This document shows, piece by piece, positions 10,624 through 21,199 of a stretch of DNA of 64,000 bases. Positions within the stretch are counted from its first letter, which is position 1; each line of letters starts with the position of its first letter. The notes beneath the pieces were generated by a model. The model made no database searches. It had not been told where the DNA came from and saw only the letters and a program-made list of their open reading frames with translations. The DNA comes from Artemia franciscana (Eukaryota > Arthropoda > Branchiopoda > Anostraca > Artemiidae). The DNA is taken from contig NC_088873.1 in the NCBI RefSeq assembly GCF_032884065.1, positions 40,633,403-40,697,402 of the forward strand, read 5' to 3'. The position numbers and the translations under genes were made by a program.

Positions 10624-12395
10624 TTTCCACTATGCTTATACATTGGTGAAATTTTAATCAGATTCAGGAGACATTTATGGGCTGCCCTAACAAAACTGAC
10701 CATAGTGAAAGCAAAAGCAACGACTATAATAAAGAGAAGTTTTTCCAAGGCAAAATGTGTGATGTTTAAAAAAGACATAGAGCGAAATGTTCTTGGTCTC
10801 TTCGGGACATATCTCTGGAGATATTCCTAGGAGTTTAATTATCCGTCTAAATGTTCGATTTTAATGACGTCAGAACGATCCCTTGCTGTCATCGGTTACA
10901 CGTTCAAAAGTGGGCGGTGCTTCAAGGAAATATAAGAAAATTGATTATCCTCTCTTTTAAATACATTCCCACCCCAAAAAAATGGAGGAACATCCTGATT
11001 TCTTTAAAAAGAGCTTAAATAACAAAAAGAGCATTTTATGCATTAATTTTCTAAAATTTCTAAACGGTAAGAATCTATTCACACATGAGTATAAGTACTT
11101 GTTCAACTACTTTAATTGCAGTTAAACAAAGAACAAGATTATTAAAAAAGTAATTTTTTCTAACTTAAAAGCGTTTCACTGGTCTGACAGAATTACAAAC
11201 AACACCTACATAAAAGACAAAAATAAACAACATTTAATGTTTAGAAAATTCAGAGAAGTAGATGGCGGTATTTGGGCCACACAGTCTGTACTGGCAATGG
11301 TAGACTCCCTCATGATTTTTGGTGCTAGGTCCCCCTGGTATAAGACGTGAACAGGGGAAAGCGACCCTTGGTTGATGCCTTGAGAAGGATGATAAACTGG
11401 TGGGAACAACTTTGACCGGTTTGTGGCCGTAAGATCTTCAGAGGTTGTGGCAAGACACCGCTGTTGCCTTATGGGCCAGCCAGCATAGAAGGAACTAAGT
11501 CAAAGTTTCAAAAACTTTTCATTCTTTTCGAAGGCTTTCCATTTCTAACAAAAGAGCCTGTCAGGCTTTGAAAAAATTACATTTTGAAAAGGTATCATCT
11601 CTCCAGAAATGTGATGGGCTTGCAAAAATACGTCAGAAAAATAATCGACACAAAGTCAATGGACATACGCCATCTGACGGTTGTACTCGGGTGAGGATGG
11701 GTGAGTAGACTCTAAATATATTTTAAGTGTGAATGTAATTAATAGTTATTTATGTTTTGTTTTGTTGGTTTTTTTTTCCCAAATAACGGGCCATTGAGCC
11801 CTTTGGGATATTTTTTTGTTTATAAATGTATGCATATTGGTAATAAAAGGAACTTGAACTTGACGTGCGTCACAAAAATGGAATTAAAGGATTTTTTTTA
11901 CACACGGAAGTTTAGGAAGTAATCTTTTTTCTCCTTTATAAAAGGCTGTAATATCTGTAGGCAAATCCTACAAAGAGTAGAATAAGAATCCTGAAAGAGT
12001 AGAGAAAGGAACAAAAGACCTTCTAAGGGGATTAATTAGGTTCTGATTTCACTCTTGGAAGCTTCATTTATCTACCTTTGATCAACAGAATTTCATGATT
12101 TCAAAAGACCTTAAAGTGAGTTTTTCCAAGATCTTTAAATTTGCAAGGGCCCGTACTCAAAACTCACCGTCCCTGCATATAAACTGTGTTTTAATTTTAT
12201 AACTGCCATGTACAATATACCTCTTTCATAACAGGACAATTCTTCCCTCGGACTAAATCACTTATATCTTCAGACATTTAAAAAAATTAGATAATAGCGA
12301 AAGAATACCTGTTAAGAAGGCTGTAAAAAGGCTTAAAAGGTTAAAAAGTTAAAAAGGCTTTAAAAAGGCTTAAAAAGTTAAAAAGGCTGTGATAC
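10624..12395. other. Downstream intron or 3' region of Siah
   Basis: The Siah coding frame must continue here or further left, but I could not find its C-terminal exon. About 11400-11870 looks like a LINE 3' end on the plus strand: CGGGCCATTGAGCCCTTTGG, then AATAAAAGGAACTTGAACTTG near 11842. A scrap resembling the 3' border of Siah exon 3 lies near 11942-11975, and 12315-12388 is a short AAAAAGGCTT-type tandem repeat. Confidence 0.5.
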
Positions 12396-12588
12396 CTGTA
12401 GGCAAATCCTTCGGCTTGTTTTTTTGTTCCTATAAGTTGAACGATTGCGAAAAACTGCTGATGTCCATCAAATTTCTCCTGTTTTTCCAGCACAAGCATG
12501 AAATGATGCCCAAAACAGGATTGCATCATAACCCAATCAACAGCACCAGGCAAATTTATGTCAGTTGCTAGAAAAACTATGTCTTCAC
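12396..12588 (-). CDS. Siah E3 ubiquitin ligase, exon 3
   Basis: Encodes the start of the substrate-binding (sina/TRAF-like) domain of a Siah RING ubiquitin ligase, which binds target proteins and dimerises. The translation runs from [19 protein letters not shown] through [19 protein letters not shown] and [13 protein letters not shown] to AEGFAYR, nearly identical to animal Siah proteins. The acceptor is TTTTTTTCAG at 12589-12598. The donor after 12396 reads AG then GTATCA. Phase agrees with exon 2, which contributes the first G of a glycine codon. The following exon, which should carry about 60 C-terminal residues, was not located in the window. A decayed copy of this exon lies 0.5 kb upstream at 12945-13060. 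Confidence 0.95.
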
Positions 12589-12944
12589 CTGAAAAAAATG
12601 GAATAAAGATAAAGTGGACAATGCTGGACCGGTCTGAGGACCACTTGCCAGCAAACAGGGCATAAAGTGCAGTTACACATAGGTAGAGCCATATCCAGGA
12701 TTCTTTTCAGGGGGAGGGTGTACAAAAGAAAACTTTACAAAGCGCACAAAAATGCATTTCTATTCATTTTTGTTACGATTTTTGTTACGAGTCGGACAAA
12801 CATTTCAGGGGGAGGGGGTTAAAAAAAACTACCCCTCCTGGATGCGGCCTAGGCAAAAAGAACAACATTTTGAAAAAATTTAACAGTTTTCTGGCAAAAA
12901 AAAAAATCTTTCTCAAATTTACTCTCCCCTCTGATTAAAGATCT

Positions 12945-13060
12945 AGAAACTTGTCATTTTTTTAAAACAAGCACAAAATGATATCCAAGACAGGGTTGTT
13001 TCATCACCTAGTCCATAGCATCTCATAAATTTTTTGTCAGCTGCAAGAAAAATTAGAAGA
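12945..13060 (-). pseudogene. Decayed duplicate of Siah exon 3
   Basis: On the plus strand AACAAGCACAAAATGATATC and CAAGACAGGGTTGTTTCATC line up with AGCACAAGCATGAAATGATG and CAAAACAGGATTGCATCATA inside exon 3 (12480-12540); TTTGTCAGCTGCAAGAAAAA lines up with TATGTCAGTTGCTAGAAAAA. Intron sequence beyond also aligns roughly (13084-13130 with 12619-12665). It therefore looks like a segmental duplication of the exon with its upstream intron, since broken by substitutions and gaps. It is unlikely to be spliced in frame. Confidence 0.65.
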
Positions 13061-13329
13061 GCAGAATCGGAAAACATTTAAGTAGTCAATACTAAGCGGT
13101 CAAAACAATCACCTAACAAGTCTATAAAGAAATTGGGGAATATTAAACAAAAATATTAACTATTTAGTTTTATTTTAGTCCACTAATCGGTAGGCGGAAA
13201 AAATATACATGTTTTTCTATGCTTTGTTCTGTGTTTAAGCGGGGAGAATGTTTAAAATAGATCTCAACGTTGAAGTTACAAATTCACGTCAAAGAAAGTT
13301 TCACGTCAAAGCTCATTCGATTGGAAATT

Positions 13330-15150
13330 GAAAGGACTAGTGCGCTGTTTAATATTCGAAATTGATTGGAGGGCAACTTAACCTCCCACCCCCATTATTT
13401 CCCCAAATCTCATCCAATCAGAATTTTGATATAGCCATTTTGTTCAACGCAGTTGAAAGGTCCGGAAATTATGTCTTTGAGGATGACAACCCACCTACAG
13501 CCCTCAGGGCAAGGGTTGTAAGTTATGCTTTGGGGGCTTATAAGGTATATATAGAAAGGATGATCGTATAAACTTTGGAAGGGGATCATTGGATTGGTAA
13601 TCAGAAGTTCTAGTGCCCTTTTTAGGATTCAGAATGATCGGAGGGTGGATACTCCCCGCATCTCATATTTTCCCGAACGGCACCTGATAGAATTTTGAGA
13701 TGGCCTTTTGGAGCCTTTGAAACTTCAAAAGGAGTTCATTCGATTGGAAATTGAAAAGGCTAGTGCCCTTTCTAATAGTCAAAAGTGATTACGGGTAACT
13801 AACCCCCCTCCCACGCCCTACACTTCCCCAAACACATCCAATCAACATTTCGAGATAGCCATTTTGTTCAACTTATTGCAAAGCCCGGAAATTATATCTT
13901 TGAAGATGACAACCCCCCCACAGCCCTCAGGGCAAGGGGTGTATTTTACACCCTGGAGGAATATAAAGTATATATAGAAAGGGTGATCGTATAAACTTTG
14001 GCGGGGGCTCATTGGATTGGTAATCAGAAGTTCTAATGCCCTTTTTAAGATTCAAAGCGATCAGAGGGTGGATGCCCCCCCAGACATCTCGTATTTTCCC
14101 AAAATGCATCTGATATAAATTTTGAGATGGTCATTTGTTGTCGAAGAAACTTCGAAACCAGCTCATTTGAATGGAAATTAAAAGAGCCAGTGCCCTTTTT
14201 AAGAGTCAAAAGTGATCAGAGGGCAACTAAACCCCCTCCAATGCCCACCATTTCCCAGAACACATCAAATAAAAACTTTGAGAGAGCTATTTTGTTCAAC
14301 GGAATTGGAAGGCCCGAAAATTATATCTTTGAGGATGACGACCCCCTCCCCCAGCCCTCGGTGCAAGGGTTGTAAGTTAGGCTCGGGGGGTATCCAGGTT
14401 GTCAAAAAGCATAGATGGAATCTTTAGGGAATGATACCAAGTTTAGTTTTTCAGGTCAACTTCAAAAGCTATAAAATTAAATTAAACAATACTGTTTGTG
14501 TCAAAATTAAAAATTGCCTAAGTAAAGAAAAATGTTGGCACCAAGGTTTTTTTTTTCTAGGGTACTTCGTATAGAAGGAGTTGTCGTATAAACTTCGAAA
14601 GGTGCTCGTTCGACTGGAAATTTTAAGTTCTATTGCCCTTTTAATAGTCAAAAGTGCCTGAAGGGCAGCCAGCCCCCCCTCACGTCTTCTTTTCCCCAAA
14701 TACATACGATAGAAATTTAGGGATAGCCATTCTGTTCAAAATACTTCAAAGATTATATAAAAAGGCCTTCAGGTTTGAAATAGACCTTCAGAACCTAAAG
14801 GAAAAGGTTTTAAGTTATACCCTGAGGGCATATATGGTTTCTGTATGGAATGCGTGATTGTATTAACATTGGATAGGGCTCATTTGATGGAAATTGGAAG
14901 CTATAACGTTCTTTTCATGACTCAAAAGTGAATTGACGACAACCGGTCCGCCCCTCCTCCCACGACCATCATTTTCCAAAAAAGACACCCAATCAAAATT
15001 TTGAGACGCCTAATTTATCAGCATTGTTGAAAGATCCTGGAAATATACCTTTGGGGACGTCCACACCCTCACACCTCCCAGAACAAGGTCGGTAAGTTAG
15101 GCAATGTGTTCATTGTTTATATATAGTAAATGTGATTGAAAAAGGTATGC
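13330..15150. repeat. Degenerate tandem array, family M
   Basis: Five or more diverged units of roughly 300-430 bp near 13345, 13740, 14150, 14600 and 14900. Each has a GAGGGCAACTxACCCCC block, GCCATTTTGTTCAACG, TTTGAGGATGACAACCC, CCCTCAGGGCAAGGGTTGTA and a TATATAGAAAGG end. The same family occurs in the opposite orientation at 50520-52640 and 63000-64000. The frames in it are interrupted differently in each unit, so I call none of them genes. Confidence 0.75.
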
Positions 15151-16192
15151 TTGTTTGACCTTTGCTATTCAAAAAGACAAAGGACATTCAGGTGAACCTT
15201 TCAGAGAAGTTTTAGGGGAGTGTTGAACTACATCGAGAAACGTTATGTGTATACAGGACGTCAAAAGGGTATGACTCAGAAATGACTGAGCATATTAATT
15301 TTTAACTTTCAGAAAATGATGAAAGAGGTGATCAATTGACCAAAAAGGTAATATTTGTACATTATTACTACTACTGCAGCTACCACCACAATTAACGTTA
15401 AGTTTGAGCCAAATCAAAAGACAGCATTTGCATGCTCGTTGTCAAAAGAGCGTATACCAAGAATAGATTTGAACTACGTCTCTAGGGATTTTGGGTGTGT
15501 ATACCTCCCAAAATTCTGTAATTGGCAAATTATGCTTTAAAACTAAATTAAAAGGCACTGTGCGCAGGGCTGCCAAAAAGAAACCTTAGATAAGAAACCT
15601 CAGCATTATTTTGAGAACGACTGGGGGTATTAGGTTGAAAATTTCGGGCCTACTACTATTTACTTGTGCTCTTACAATTAAAATAAATCAAAAGAGTGTA
15701 AGCGAATCCAAGTTGTTAAATAGCACAGATAGAATTTTTTGTGAAGGATATTAAGTTTCATTTTTCAGGTCAACTTGAGGAGGTATAAACTTAAATTAAA
15801 CAATACCATTTGTGTGAGAATTAAAAATTGTTAAATAAGTTTCTTCAACATTCAAATAGGAAAGCCAAACGAATAGAAAAAAAATTGAAGAGATATAAAG
15901 TTATTTTTTCCATGAAAAGACTAAGTAAAAAAAGAGAAAGAAATCAATTGTAAAAACGTTTTCCACAAAAAAAGTTTATCAAAGAAAAGTGAAGAGCTCC
16001 ATTAAGCCAAAAATGAGCAGAAATACAGTCAAATAATCTTCCAAGCGGAAAACTACCACAAATGACTGTCAGTAAATAAATGGAACTCAAAATGAACAGA
16101 AATTACAATAAATAGCCGAGTCAAACTCAAAACGAGCAAAAATTAACATGAGTAGGGCTGATAAGTGAAAACTCCCATGCCTTCTCAAGATT
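15151..16192. other. Siah intron 2 without assignable gene
   Basis: AT-rich intronic sequence. At 15955-16060 a GAAAAGTGAAGAGCTCCATT block followed by AAAAATGAGCAGAAAT resembles the inner core of the fold-back elements and the stretch at 62890-62960. Nothing else was recognised. Confidence 0.4.
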
Positions 16193-16370
16193 AAATATAA
16201 AAAAAAACTAGTTTTTTTAAACTTAAAGTAAGGAGCGACATTAAAACTTAAAACGAACAGAAAATACTCCGTGTATGAAAGGGACTGTTCCCTTCTCAAC
16301 GTCCCGCTCTATACGCTAAAGTTTGACTCTTTCTCTCAATTCTACTTTATTAAACAGTAAACAAAACAGT
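16193..16370. repeat. Half fold-back element
   Basis: Left arm and loop of the FB1-type element: AAAAAACTAGTTTTTTTAAA, then GTAAGGAGCGACATTAAAAC and CGCTCTATACGCTAAAGTTT. The right arm is missing; the sequence changes after AAACAGTAAAAC near 16375. Confidence 0.75.
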
Positions 16371-16623
16371 AAAACAGGAACTGGGACCAATTTTCATTCT
16401 TGTTCCAGTCTACGAAAAAATATGAAATTAAACAAATTTAAAGTAAAAAGACAAAAGATGGCAATAAAAAGTTTAACACATATTTTCAACAGATCCTTTA
16501 AGATACTATTGTAACATATTGTTACAGTTTACATACAGAACATATTGTCTACATATTGTTACATACATATTATGTGTGCGCTTTTATACACTAAGCCTAT
16601 GAAATCCTTGATTTATCCCTTAC

Positions 16624-16863
16624 CTTGCAGAGTTGTGATTGATCTATGTTGTTGTAACAGATGAGGCATAACCATTTCTAAAGAGCCTTGCCATTTACAA
16701 GAAGCACCAGGACATGGACAGGAATAAGGTCGAAACTCGCATACTTCTTCATGTTCTGTTTTGTCAGTATGAAGCATACTGGCTGTACACCCTGAATTAG
16801 CATACTTGCATGGGAAAAACACGGTGCTTGCCACTCTTTCCATTGCCAAGTTCCGTATGTTCC
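16624..16863 (-). CDS. Siah E3 ubiquitin ligase, exon 2
   Basis: Encodes the SIAH-type zinc-finger region that follows the RING domain. The translation starts [13 protein letters not shown] and includes [34 protein letters not shown] and [18 protein letters not shown], then ITTLQ. The cysteines and histidines of both zinc fingers are present. The acceptor (TTTATAG, ending at 16864) is weak in pyrimidines. The donor after 16624 is G then GTAAGG. The 240 bp fit exon 1 (one base of a glycine codon) and exon 3 (two bases) exactly. Just upstream in transcript sense, three further partial copies of this exon's first 40 bp and its acceptor occur at 16925-17215. Confidence 0.96.
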
Positions 16864-16924
16864 CTATAAAAATGTTTGCCTAAGCAATGGTTTGTCGTGT
16901 AAAAAGCAACGTCAAATATTTGAA

Positions 16925-17215
16925 CAGTGAGGTGCTTGCTAATCTTTCCGATGCTAAGTTCTGTATGATTCCTATAAAAATGTTTTTAAACAATGATTTG
17001 ACGTACAAAACAAATCTTACACCATATAAAACACGGTGCTTGCCATTCTTTCCGTTGCCAATTTCCTAAAAACGTTTTTTAAGCAATGGTTTAACGTACA
17101 ACACAAATCTTAAGCCATATAAAACACAGTGCTTGCCATTCTTTCCATTGCCAATTTCCATATGTTTTCTATAAAAATGTTTGTATAAGCAATAACTTGC
17201 AGCATAAAACATAAT
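16925..17215 (-). repeat. Tandem partial copies of the Siah exon 2 acceptor border
   Basis: Three tandem copies, each about 95-105 bp, of the segment holding the last intron bases and first 40 coding bases of exon 2. Plus-strand landmarks are GGTGCTTGCTAATCTTTCCG (16931), ACGGTGCTTGCCATTCTTTC (17033) and CAGTGCTTGCCATTCTTTCC (17126), against ACGGTGCTTGCCACTCTTTC in the true exon (16821). Copies 2 and 4 keep a CTATAAAAATGTTT acceptor region; copy 3 has lost it. None continues into the zinc-finger coding part, so none can replace the exon. Confidence 0.8.
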
Positions 17216-17559
17216 ATAAAATATGGCATTCGCTTTGCCTACTGATTTTTTCGGCAAAATGGCTGCTTGAACAAACTAATCGGACCTCAACCTTAGCTAC
17301 CACTCAAATTCACGCTCTATAAATGAATCAATCATTTTGACAAAGTTGCCAAAATATGCAACTTTGTTACCTATTAACTTTGTTAGCATCCAGTTCACTG
17401 AACCCTATGGCTGAAAGGGCTAAATGAGATTCTGTGAAATCACAGTGAAGGGTAATAATGAACGTTCTTTTACTACATCCTCCGAGACAAATTAGTTATT
17501 GTTTTTATGATTACTACTACTAACAACTCACTGCAACACCAACCCACCTGAGATTAACA

Positions 17560-17745
17560 CAGCTGTCCAGACTCCTCCTCTATCCCCATCTATTCAAATC
17601 TTCCTTCTTTACCCCTTCTAGGAAATTCCATTTTCTTTTAAGTCCTTTCTTACGACCTCCTTCCACCCCATTTAGGGACAACCTACTTTTCGTTTGAACC
17701 TAGATAGATGGCGGAAAAGGACGATCTTTGATAAAAAAAAAAAAA
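17560..17745 (+). repeat. Dispersed repeat D, copy 1
   Basis: Shares with 29815-30060 and 36590-36830 a block of the form AAxTCCTTxxTTAxGACxTC, then CCACCxCATTxxGGGxxAACC, TACTTxTCGTTxG and a GATGGxxxAAAA segment. It is probably part of a retroelement untranslated region, but the family is not identified. Confidence 0.5.
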
Positions 17746-17979
17746 AACAGCCCAAACAAAACATTTCCCTTGCATAATAATCTTTTATCCTCTTTTATAA
17801 ACACAGGAAGGGTGAGGTGTAAGGAATTAATTCGATTATAGGTAAATGTTTAGTTTCGTTCCAAGTGCTCTAAAGTGCGTATTACTGCATATAGCAAGAT
17901 TCTGATGATAGCATATTGTTTCTTTTTCATTATTAGAGAAGCGACTCCATTTCTGGTTGACCCTCCTCCTCGATGGGCC

Positions 17980-19523
17980 AAGACTGGCTATCTAACTATA
18001 ATTCTATGGCATTAATTACGGTTAGCTTGATTTGTTTAGATCTGTGGCGTATTTTTGTAAGCCAATCATAAAATTCCTTATTTCTGCAGAGACACTTAAT
18101 CTCGTCTTTATAAAAATGTGGAATTTTTAGCCAATAGAAAGAACTGGATGTTAGATTCTTCTGACTGGTTCTCCTGTGGGAAGTTCTAAGCCAGTAGAAA
18201 GAAAAGAAAGTTTTAGATCATAACATTTTTTATACCTAAACTCAGTTTCTCGGTGAATTAAGTCTCTTTTTGTGATTGTATAGATACACAAGTGAATCAG
18301 TTACTCATTGTACTAGTAATCTGTGTTCTTATATGTCAATAAATTTACAATACAAATCATCTACAACATATTTTTCCCCGTGAGGCTCCATGACCAGGAA
18401 GGAACAGGGGAGACAAAAAATACCACCTAACAATAATAAAAAAAAAATCCAGAATCCATTTGCATAATCCCAAAATCACAAGCTAGGCAGGGGAGTAGCG
18501 TATGATTCCACCAACTCAATTAAACATTCGAGGTGTAGAATTTTTATCTCTACGGAAAAATATATTCCTCGATATAGATTAATTTAAAAAGTAAAATTTA
18601 TAAATCTCAAGGGTATAAGATTATCTTGAAAGATTAATTAATTAAGCTTTAATTAATTAATTAATTAAAATATTAAAGTGTTAGGATAACCCAACTTGGC
18701 CATATGCAACTCACAGTTTCTCTGGGTATCAGGTGAAAAAAAAATTATCAAGGACCCGAATCTGTTTTTCATTTGGCCCCAGTTGGATTATCAAAAAGAT
18801 AATCTAACTAGGGATCCATAAATTTTTATTAAACATTCTTCCTTTTCAGTTCATTCTTTTCCAATGTATTGATATTCCATTGGCGAATCATTTATCCATC
18901 TACCATAAAAAGATTTGGCTTGAGTTCGATTATCAAAAAGGTAATCCAACTATAGATTGCAGATAATTTTTTGCGGAATTAGTTGGTAATTTTGGTGATT
19001 TTCTATGGAAGTGGGAAGCAGGATTTTTTATTCTTCTTATGCAAAACGTCACCTAGCCATTTTAAACTTCAGTAAATTTACATTAATTTTTTTCCTTTTC
19101 AATTCTTTCTTTTCAAATGTATTGAGACTCCATTGGCGAACCATTTGTCCATCTCCATAAAAAAAAATTTGGCCCGAAATCGATTATCAAAAAGGTAATA
19201 CAACTATGGATTGCAGATAACTTCTTGCGAAATTTGTTGGTAATTTTGGTGATTTTCTAGTGAAGTGAGGAGCAGGATTTTTTATTCTTCTTCTACAAAA
19301 CGTCACAGAGCCATTCTAAACTTCAATAAATTTTCGTTAAAATATTTTTTCCTTTTCAATTCATTCTTTTCAAATGTATTGAGACTCCATTGGTGAATCA
19401 TTTATCCGTTTACCATAAACAACTTGGCTTCAGCAAACAAAAGAGATTGTTTCAGATATTACCAAATGATGTTTTCGAAGTTTTATTAACCAAACTAAAC
19501 TGTAAAAATAAACAATAAAACTA
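17980..19523. repeat. Large inverted repeat, right arm
   Basis: Reverse complement of 8101-10623. It starts AAGACTGGCTATCTAAC and ends CAATAAAACTA. It is about 1 kb shorter than the left arm because it contains only two to three of the 240-bp tandem units. The single-copy portions differ by scattered substitutions and small gaps, so the arms are not freshly made. Confidence 0.85.
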
Positions 19524-19651
19524 CATGATTGGAGAAAATAACTCACTTTTAAAGATTAAAAGTGGGCGGACAAGAAACAAAACATATTGTTTCTTTTTCA
19601 TTATTAGAGAAGCGCCTCCATTGCTGGTTGACCCTCCTCCTCGATGGGGCA

Positions 19652-19880
19652 AACTAAAAATGCGTAAAGTGGGCTTGCTTACAGGTAACGTTACCTTTAG
19701 AGCGAAGCGTATTATTCCACGAGCCCTGCGTTTTGCGTTTTTTTTTTAGTCTTATCACTCTTTGTTGAGTAAATATAGAATACAGACCTCACCCCACTGC
19801 CCGTGGGGCTCATGGACTAATTCGCTTCGCTGTATAGGTAATGTTACCTGTAAGCAAGCCCACTTTACGCATTTTTAGTT
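19652..19880. repeat. Small fold-back element with TAAAAATGCGTAAAGTGGG ends
   Basis: Inverted arms of about 48 bp: AACTAAAAATGCGTAAAGTG with GGCTTGCTTACAGGTAACGT on the left, and their complements ending CATTTTTAGTT on the right. The loop is about 130 bp and contains GAGCGAAGCG and its partner CGCTTCGC. It is non-coding. Confidence 0.85.
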
Positions 19881-20621
19881 CTGTCGGAGGGGGATTTTAG
19901 AAAGCTAAAAAATGGATGTGCTTCTCTAATAAAGACAAAAAAAAAACAATATGCGATCATCAGAATTTTGCTATATACAGTAATACGCACTTTAGAGCAC
20001 TTGGAACGAAACTAAACATTTGCCCATTTATATTTTTCAAAATCTAGGGGTGAAGAGCAAATTTGTCGTTTTTTTCATTTTTTTTTCAATTTTTCTTTCT
20101 TTCTGATTTCTGCCCAATAATAAACTCTTATTTTCGTAGAATACTTAATGAGAGGCATTTTTCTATCTTTGAAAGTAATTGAGGAAGATAATTGAAACTA
20201 ACAGATATGAACCCAGAGCCTCAATGGTCCCCTGGGAAGATGCTTTAAAGTACCTAGATCCACCTCTTCTCCCTCTAAAGGATGCTGAACGTTTATAATC
20301 TTGTGTGTTTAAAAGTGAAGCCATGAAACATAGAGGTACTCGTTAGATGAGGTACAAGGATAATAATTTGAGTCTAGGCTAATATTTTTGCTTAATTCTG
20401 ACTTAGATAGTTTTAAGAACTTTAAAAAATGAATTTTTTTTGGCAATGCTTTTGAAAAATACCTATTTTGGTATTTTCCTTAAAACAATCAAAAAACAAC
20501 AAAATTGCCCCCTCCTAGGCTTTCAGGAATGCATTTTCCCCCTCCCCTCATTCTACATTTTCGTAAATTGAAGCCCATGGTCTTGTGTCAACTATGGTGT
20601 TAAACAAGCCTGTCATAAACA

Positions 20622-20915
20622 TTGAATAAAAAAAAACAAGTTTTTTTTAACTGAAAGTAAGGAGCAATTTTAAAGCTTAAAATTCAGAAAATATTCCGTA
20701 AATGAAAGAAGCTGTCTCCTCCTCAACACCTCGCTCTTTACGCTAAAGTTTGACTCTTTCTCACAACTCTATTTTTCAAAACAATAAAAAAAAATTAGCA
20801 TAAAGAGCGACAGCCCCTTTCATATACAGAATAATTTCTGTTCGTTTTAAGTTTTAATGTCGCTCCTTACTTTCAGTTAAAAAAAAAACTTGTTTTTATT
20901 TAATTTCTGAACGTT
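20622..20915. repeat. Fold-back element FB3
   Basis: FB1-type inverted repeat in Siah intron 1: AACTGAAAGTAAGGAGCAAT on the left and GTCGCTCCTTACTTTCAGTT on the right. The left arm has a small deletion near GCTTAAAATTCAG, so pairing is imperfect. Confidence 0.8.
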
Positions 20916-20989
20916 TTTCAACTAAAGCAGGTTCGAATTTGGCTCATTGTATATGAAAAAAAAAAATTCTATATTAGTTTTAGCAGATT

Positions 20990-21195
20990 AATTCCGGATG
21001 TGAAGGGTTGCCCCCACCCCTCACTACCTTGCTCTTTACGCTAAAGCTTTTAGCACTTTTAAAAAAGCTTTCTATTCTAATTAAATTACCCCTATGTTTC
21101 AATATTAATAACAAGTCGAACTTTAGCGTAAAAAGTAAGGTATTGAGGAGGGGGCAAACCTTCATATATGGCATAATTTCTGTTCATTTTCCAAA
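20990..21195. repeat. Diverged fold-back element
   Basis: Shares CTTGCTCTTTACGCTAAAGC in the left half and its inverted equivalent (ACTTTAGCGTAAAAAGTAAG) in the right half, ending in GGCATAATTTCTGTTCATTT. It belongs to the subfamily of the element at 4440-4715. It directly abuts the next long repeat. Confidence 0.65.
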
Positions 21196-21199
21196 TAAT

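Larger units (their letters stand above)
17841..20024. repeat. Nested inverted repeats at the right arm
   Basis: An outer inverted pair (17841-17941 and 19921-20024; GTTTAGTTTCGTTCCAAGTG and its complement) encloses the right large arm (17980-19523) and a small fold-back element (19652-19880). A direct copy of the 65 bp around 17911-17978 (GAGAAGCGACTCCATTTCTG) recurs at 19578-19645. This layering suggests successive insertions into one inverted-repeat element. Confidence 0.75.

Noticed and set aside
11206-11409. Candidate last exon of Siah
   Set aside because: The translation shows none of the conserved Siah C-terminal motifs.
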